15,930 nt of DNA from Acidimicrobiia bacterium (lineage in GTDB: Bacteria > Actinomycetota > Acidimicrobiia > IMCC26256), in contig JALRDW010000072.1 in assembly GCA_023262065.1 (NCBI GenBank), positions 1-15,930 of the forward strand, given 5' to 3'. The notes beneath the pieces are model-generated. The model saw only the letters and a list, made by a program, of their open reading frames with translations. It was not told where the DNA came from and ran no database searches. A program made the translations under genes and the position numbers. Positions 13,357 through 15,930 of this stretch are shown here, piece after piece. Each line of letters opens with the position of its first letter. Position 1 is the stretch's first letter.

Positions 13357-14636
13357 TCCTCGGACGAGTGCTCGGCCCCGAAGCGCCAGACGTCGTCGTC
13401 GACCCGGAGGTAGTTCTCGGCGTCGGTGAAGTCGAAGGTCTCGCGGTCCCCGCCGAAGGTGAAGACCTCCCACTCCTCGCCGTTCCGGCTCGCGAACGCC
13501 TCGAAGTCGTAGCGGACGCCGGTCGGATCGGTGACGTTCCACGGCGAGTCGCTGACCTTCCGCCACGCCTTCCCGTCCTCGCTGGTCCACACGTCCGCCG
13601 GGTTCTCCCGCAATCCGAAGCCGCCGAAGCAGATGAACTCCTCGGTGACCACGCACTGGTGGCCCGGTCGGGGCGACCACCCGGCGGACCGGGTGACGAG
13701 CTCCCAGTCCTCGCCGTCGGCCGAACGCCAGACGTCGTTGAAGTAGGGCGGCTCGCAGTCGGGCAACGGCGAGCAGGTGAAGCCGGCCTCCCCGCCGAGC
13801 AGGTAGAGCTCGCCGTCGCGGACGACGACCACCGCACCGGCCCGCGGCTCCCACGGCGCGTCGCCCGTGACCTGCTCCCACTCCGAACCGTCGCGCGATC
13901 GCCAGACGTCGTTGTAGTACTCGCGGGCCGGGCCCTGTGCGCCGACCACCGCGGAGTCGTCGTTGCGCGACCCACCGAAGATCCAGATCCAGCCGTCGAA
14001 GGAGACCGCCCGGAGGCCGGATCGACCCGCCCACGGCGCCGCCTCGGTCATCCGCTCCCACTCGACCCCGTCGGCCGAACGCCACACGTCGTTGAAGAAG
14101 GTCGAGTTCGGCACCTCGGCCGGACACCCCGGAATGCCGGCGGGACACCCCGAGGGAACGACACGGAAGTCCTGGCCCCCCAACACGTAGGCGTACCCGT
14201 CGTGCGCGACCGCCTGGAAGTAGGCGCGCGGCGACCACGCGCCCGGGCGATCCTGGGCCCGCACGTTGCGCCAGGTCACGCCGCGGTCGGTGCTGCGCCA
14301 CACGTCACCCCAGATCGTCCCTGCGCCCGGCACCGTCGACTGCTCGGGCGTGCGCCCCCCCATGAGCAGGAACGCGCCGTCGAGCTCGACGACGTGGAGA
14401 CCGGCGCGCCCCTCCCACGGCTGGTCGTCGGCGACCTGCTCCCAGGTCCAGTCGGCCACGTCGGCGACAGCCTCGGGCTCCGGCTCCGGCGCCGGATCGG
14501 CACGGTTCACGAAGACCGCGATCCCGATCGTGAGGACGAGCGCGAGCACGAGACCGACGGCCTCGAGACGCGGTCGACGGACCCGGGGGGCCTCCTCGAC
14601 CGGCGCGGCGCCGTGGTGTCCGTGGTCGTCGCTCAT
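13353..14636 (-). CDS. Membrane-anchored kelch-like beta-propeller protein
   Basis: 427-aa protein. Residues about 24-44 (LEAVGLVLALVLTIGIAVFVN) form one N-terminal transmembrane helix after a His/Asp-rich cytoplasmic tip, so the rest is outside the cell. After an acidic Pro/Glu linker (46-60), residues about 62-420 hold repeated blades. A hydrophobic strand ending in GG (LLMGG, YVLGG, WIFGG, YLLGG, CFGG) is followed by a DVWRSxDGxxWE strand near residues 111, 183, 243, 301 and 348, with a last DDVWRFG at 414. This is a kelch/galactose-oxidase-type propeller; no copper or catalytic site is evident, so a binding or sensing role is likelier. The ATG at 14636 has GGGAG 7 nt upstream. A longer frame runs into tRNA-Asn and is rejected. 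Confidence 0.82.
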   Translation of the reverse strand: MSDDHGHHGAAPVEEAPRVRRPRLEAVGLVLALVLTIGIAVFVNRADPAPEPEPEAVADVADWTWEQVADDQPWEGRAGLHVVELDGAFLLMGGRTPEQSTVPGAGTIWGDVWRSTDRGVTWRNVRAQDRPGAWSPRAYFQAVAHDGYAYVLGGQDFRVVPSGCPAGIPGCPAEVPNSTFFNDVWRSADGVEWERMTEAAPWAGRSGLRAVSFDGWIWIFGGSRNDDSAVVGAQGPAREYYNDVWRSRDGSEWEQVTGDAPWEPRAGAVVVVRDGELYLLGGEAGFTCSPLPDCEPPYFNDVWRSADGEDWELVTRSAGWSPRPGHQCVVTEEFICFGGFGLRENPADVWTSEDGKAWRKVSDSPWNVTDPTGVRYDFEAFASRNGEEWEVFTFGGDRETFDFTDAENYLRVDDDVWRFGAEHSSEE

Positions 14637-14694
14637 GATCCGTGCTCCCGTTGGGTCCGGTGATCGCCGTCCCGTTCGGGCGGCTGCGGACGGC

Positions 14695-14700
14695 ATCGTA
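14695..14700 (-). promoter_or_regulatory. Candidate -10 (TACGAT) for the kelch-like gene
   Basis: TACGAT lies about 59 nt before the ATG and matches the TANNNT pattern. A -35 box is not obvious. Confidence 0.35.
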
Positions 14701-14751
14701 CGTTCTGCGCGTTCCGTCCGGAGGGCGCGGCTGCGAGTCCGGACGCGACGA

Positions 14752-14778
14752 CGCCCGACCCGTGTGGGGGGTCGGGCG
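14752..14778 (-). terminator. Hairpin terminator after tRNA-Asn
   Basis: A perfect 10-bp stem (CGCCCGACCC with GGGTCGGGCG) and a 7-nt loop sit 8 nt past the tRNA 3' end, upstream of the kelch-gene promoter. No U-run follows, which is usual for GC-rich actinobacteria. Confidence 0.65.
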
Positions 14779-14786
14779 CACGTGAG

Positions 14787-14859
14787 CTCCGGGGGAGAGA
14801 CTCGAACTCTCAACCTAGCGGTTAACAGCCGCTTGCTCTGCCGGTTGAGCTACCCCGGA
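14787..14859 (-). tRNA. tRNA-Asn (GTT)
   Basis: 73-nt cloverleaf. The acceptor TCCGGGG/CCCCGGA is 7 bp, the D-stem is GCTC/GAGC, and the anticodon stem AGCGG/CCGCT carries the loop CTGTTAA with anticodon GTT at 14824-14826. The T-arm is GAGAGTTCGAGTCTCTC and the discriminator is G, as expected for Asn. CCA is not encoded. Confidence 0.95.
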
Positions 14860-14862
14860 AAC

Positions 14863-14894
14863 CGCACCGCGAGCGGTGCGAGGACGAGAGGGTA
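14863..14894 (-). promoter_or_regulatory. Candidate tRNA-Asn promoter -10 and leader hairpin
   Basis: TACCCT (14894-14889) is a plausible -10 box 30 nt before the tRNA. Between them, CGCACCG and CGGTGCG (14880-14863) make a 7-bp hairpin with a CTCG loop that would form the very 5' end of the precursor, three bases from the mature tRNA. No -35 consensus is seen. Confidence 0.4.
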
Positions 14895-14916
14895 CCAGCC
14901 CCGGTCGATGCGGCTC

Positions 14917-14936
14917 GCAGCCCCGATCGGGGCTGC
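14917..14936. promoter_or_regulatory. Perfect 20-bp palindrome between tRNA-Asn and the YtxH-like gene
   Basis: Half-site GCAGCCCCGA is followed by its exact reverse complement, centred on GATC. It lies at the -35 position of the putative tRNA-Asn promoter and 53-72 nt upstream of the plus-strand gene at 14989, so it could act on either divergent unit. It shares the CCCGATCGGG core with two other sites in the window. Confidence 0.5.
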
Positions 14937-14988
14937 ACGCGGCCGCGATCCCGCACGCGGGCCCCATTCTGCGATAGGTAAGGGGTCC

Positions 14989-15228
14989 ATGAAGCTGCGC
15001 ATCGGTCTCGTGGTCGGATTCGCCGCCGGGTACTACCTCGGCGCCAAGGCCGGACGGGCCCGGTACGAGCAGATCCGCCGTCGCCTCGAGCACCTGAGCG
15101 ACAGCCGGCTGTTCGAGCGACTCCAGGCCGCCGTCGAACTCGGGGTCGAGCGCCTGCGGGCCGACGAGGGACCCCGGTTGCGGGTCATCGTGCTCGACGA
15201 GGAGCGCGTCGCCGACTCCGTCGGCTGA
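14989..15228 (+). CDS. Small YtxH-like membrane protein
   Basis: 79-aa protein, the only plus-strand gene. Residues 4-19 (RIGLVVGFAAGYYLGA) are a short membrane-associated segment followed directly by KAGRARYEQIRRRLEHL (20-36) and an amphipathic, charged helix to the end. The combination GYxLGxKAGRxRYEQI is common in small actinobacterial proteins related to YtxH, whose function is unknown. The ATG at 14989 has AAGGGG only 3 nt before it, a tight ribosome-binding site. A TAGGTA 8 nt upstream of the ATG could instead mean a nearly leaderless transcript. It converges with the sigma-factor gene, leaving 35 bp between the stop codons. Confidence 0.75.
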   Translation: MKLRIGLVVGFAAGYYLGAKAGRARYEQIRRRLEHLSDSRLFERLQAAVELGVERLRADEGPRLRVIVLDEERVADSVG

Positions 15229-15263
15229 ACCGCTCCGGTCCGACCCTCCGGGGATCCGACGGA

Positions 15264-15930
15264 TCAGAGTTCGGGCAGGTACTCGCGCAGGCGTGCGCTG
15301 CGCCGCGTCGGATGCCGCAACTTCGCCAGCGTCTTCGACTCGATCTGTCGGATGCGCTCCCGCGTCACCCCGAAGGCCTTGCCCACCTCCTCGAGGGTGC
15401 GGACCTGTCCGTCGGCGAGCCCGAAGCGCAGCATCACCACCTCGCGCTCACGCGGGTTCAGCTCCTCGAGCGCCTCACGGATGTCGGCCTGCAACTGCGC
15501 CAGGTCGGCGGCGGCGGCCGGGGCGACGGCGTTCGGGTCGGCGACGAAGTCGCCGATGGAGGAACCGTCCTCCTCCCCGAGGGGGGCCTCGAGCGAGAGC
15601 GGATCCTGCCCGAGCCGCAGGATCTCCTGCACCCGCTCGGGAGTCATCTCGACCTTCTCGGCGATCTCCTCGAGCGTCGGCTCCCGGTTCAGGTCGGAGA
15701 GCAGTTGGCGCTGCATCCGTTGCACCTTGTTCATGGTCTCGACCATGTGCACGGGGATGCGGATCGTCCGGGCCTGGTCGGCGATGGAGCGGGTGATCGC
15801 CTGGCGGATCCACCAGGTCGCGTAGGTGGAGAACTTGAAACCCTTCGTGTAGTCGAATTTTTCGACGGCACGAATAAGACCCAAGTTACCTTCTTGAATG
15901 AGGTCGAGAAATTGCATGCCGCGACCGGTG
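15264..15930 (-). CDS. rpoD: RNA polymerase principal sigma factor (sigma-70, RpoD/SigA), 5' end beyond window
   Basis: The last 222 codons of the housekeeping sigma factor; the frame continues past 15930 (TGRG before [10 protein letters not shown]). Region 2 is intact and near-invariant: [19 protein letters not shown], then [15 protein letters not shown] for -10 recognition and melting. Region 3 follows ([13 protein letters not shown]...REPTLEEIA). Region 4 has [16 protein letters not shown], and the helix-turn-helix [20 protein letters not shown] contacts the -35 box. The C-terminus ([18 protein letters not shown]) is that of a primary sigma factor. This is the partner that a WhiB7 protein would bind. 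Codons in 15838-15920 are unusually AT-rich for this genome. Confidence 0.96.
   Translation of the reverse strand, partial: TGRGMQFLDLIQEGNLGLIRAVEKFDYTKGFKFSTYATWWIRQAITRSIADQARTIRIPVHMVETMNKVQRMQRQLLSDLNREPTLEEIAEKVEMTPERVQEILRLGQDPLSLEAPLGEEDGSSIGDFVADPNAVAPAAAADLAQLQADIREALEELNPREREVVMLRFGLADGQVRTLEEVGKAFGVTRERIRQIESKTLAKLRHPTRRSARLREYLPEL

Noticed and set aside
13193..13975. Minus-strand frame containing GTHNPQVEGSIPSGP and a plus-strand frame ending DRTFDLGIMSPLL
   Set aside because: These are the familiar false proteins made by translating across a tRNA gene (13243-13315).
14787..14859. tRNA-Asn as an integration site for a mobile element
   Set aside because: No integrase, no second copy of the tRNA 3' end and no change in gene style are seen on either side.
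15229..15263. Bidirectional terminator between the YtxH-like gene and rpoD
   Set aside because: Only a 5-bp inverted repeat (GATCC/GGATC) is present and it overlaps the rpoD stop codon, which is too weak to call.

Overview
The window is very GC-rich DNA (roughly 70% by eye) with strongly GC-ending codons, many GTG starts and many 1-4 nt start/stop overlaps. It comes from an actinobacterium: a WhiB protein is present, the primary sigma factor has actinobacterial features, and neither tRNA gene encodes CCA. The surface-protease repeat (HPVTPxRVLDTR...DVVGWY) is a type I associate with Acidimicrobiia, so that class is my best guess, not a proof. All genes but one small one lie on the minus strand, so the natural reading order is from high to low coordinates.

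Layout, read in the direction of transcription. At 15264-15930 is the 3' part of the principal sigma factor (rpoD/sigA), convergent with a small plus-strand gene for a YtxH-like membrane peptide (14989-15228). Next come tRNA-Asn(GTT), a membrane-anchored kelch-like protein, and a tRNA with anticodon CAT. A secreted subtilase with three C-terminal repeats (10287-13064) leads a tight cluster: a YczE-type membrane protein, a pterin-4a-carbinolamine dehydratase and a membrane-anchored NTF2-like protein. After 36 nt follows a molybdenum-enzyme operon: mobA, a GAP/Sap-like membrane protein, fdhD, an FdhF/YdeP-type molybdopterin oxidoreductase, and two inositol-monophosphatase-family genes. MobA adds GMP to the molybdopterin cofactor and FdhD sulfurates it, so both probably mature the oxidoreductase next to them.

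The most informative regulatory region is 2430-2850. A WhiB7-type regulator (Fe-S cysteines, GVWGG turn, RGRP AT-hook) is preceded by a 57-codon upstream ORF and a strong hairpin. The end of the upstream ORF is an 11-nt perfect complement of the hairpin's 5' arm, so the RNA can form either a terminator or an antiterminator. This is the architecture expected for ribosome-stalling (antibiotic-sensing) attenuation of whiB7. The left end (1-1888) is a secreted PL6-type alginate lyase/chondroitinase B-like protein, cut by the window edge.

Other unexplained structure: the palindrome CCCGATCGGG occurs three times, always between genes; two of those sites also share a box CGATAGGTRAGGG; and an AT-rich patch of about 80 nt interrupts the otherwise GC-rich sigma-factor gene. 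No insertion sequence, phage gene, CRISPR array or rRNA was seen. No gene-free stretch exceeds 300 bases.
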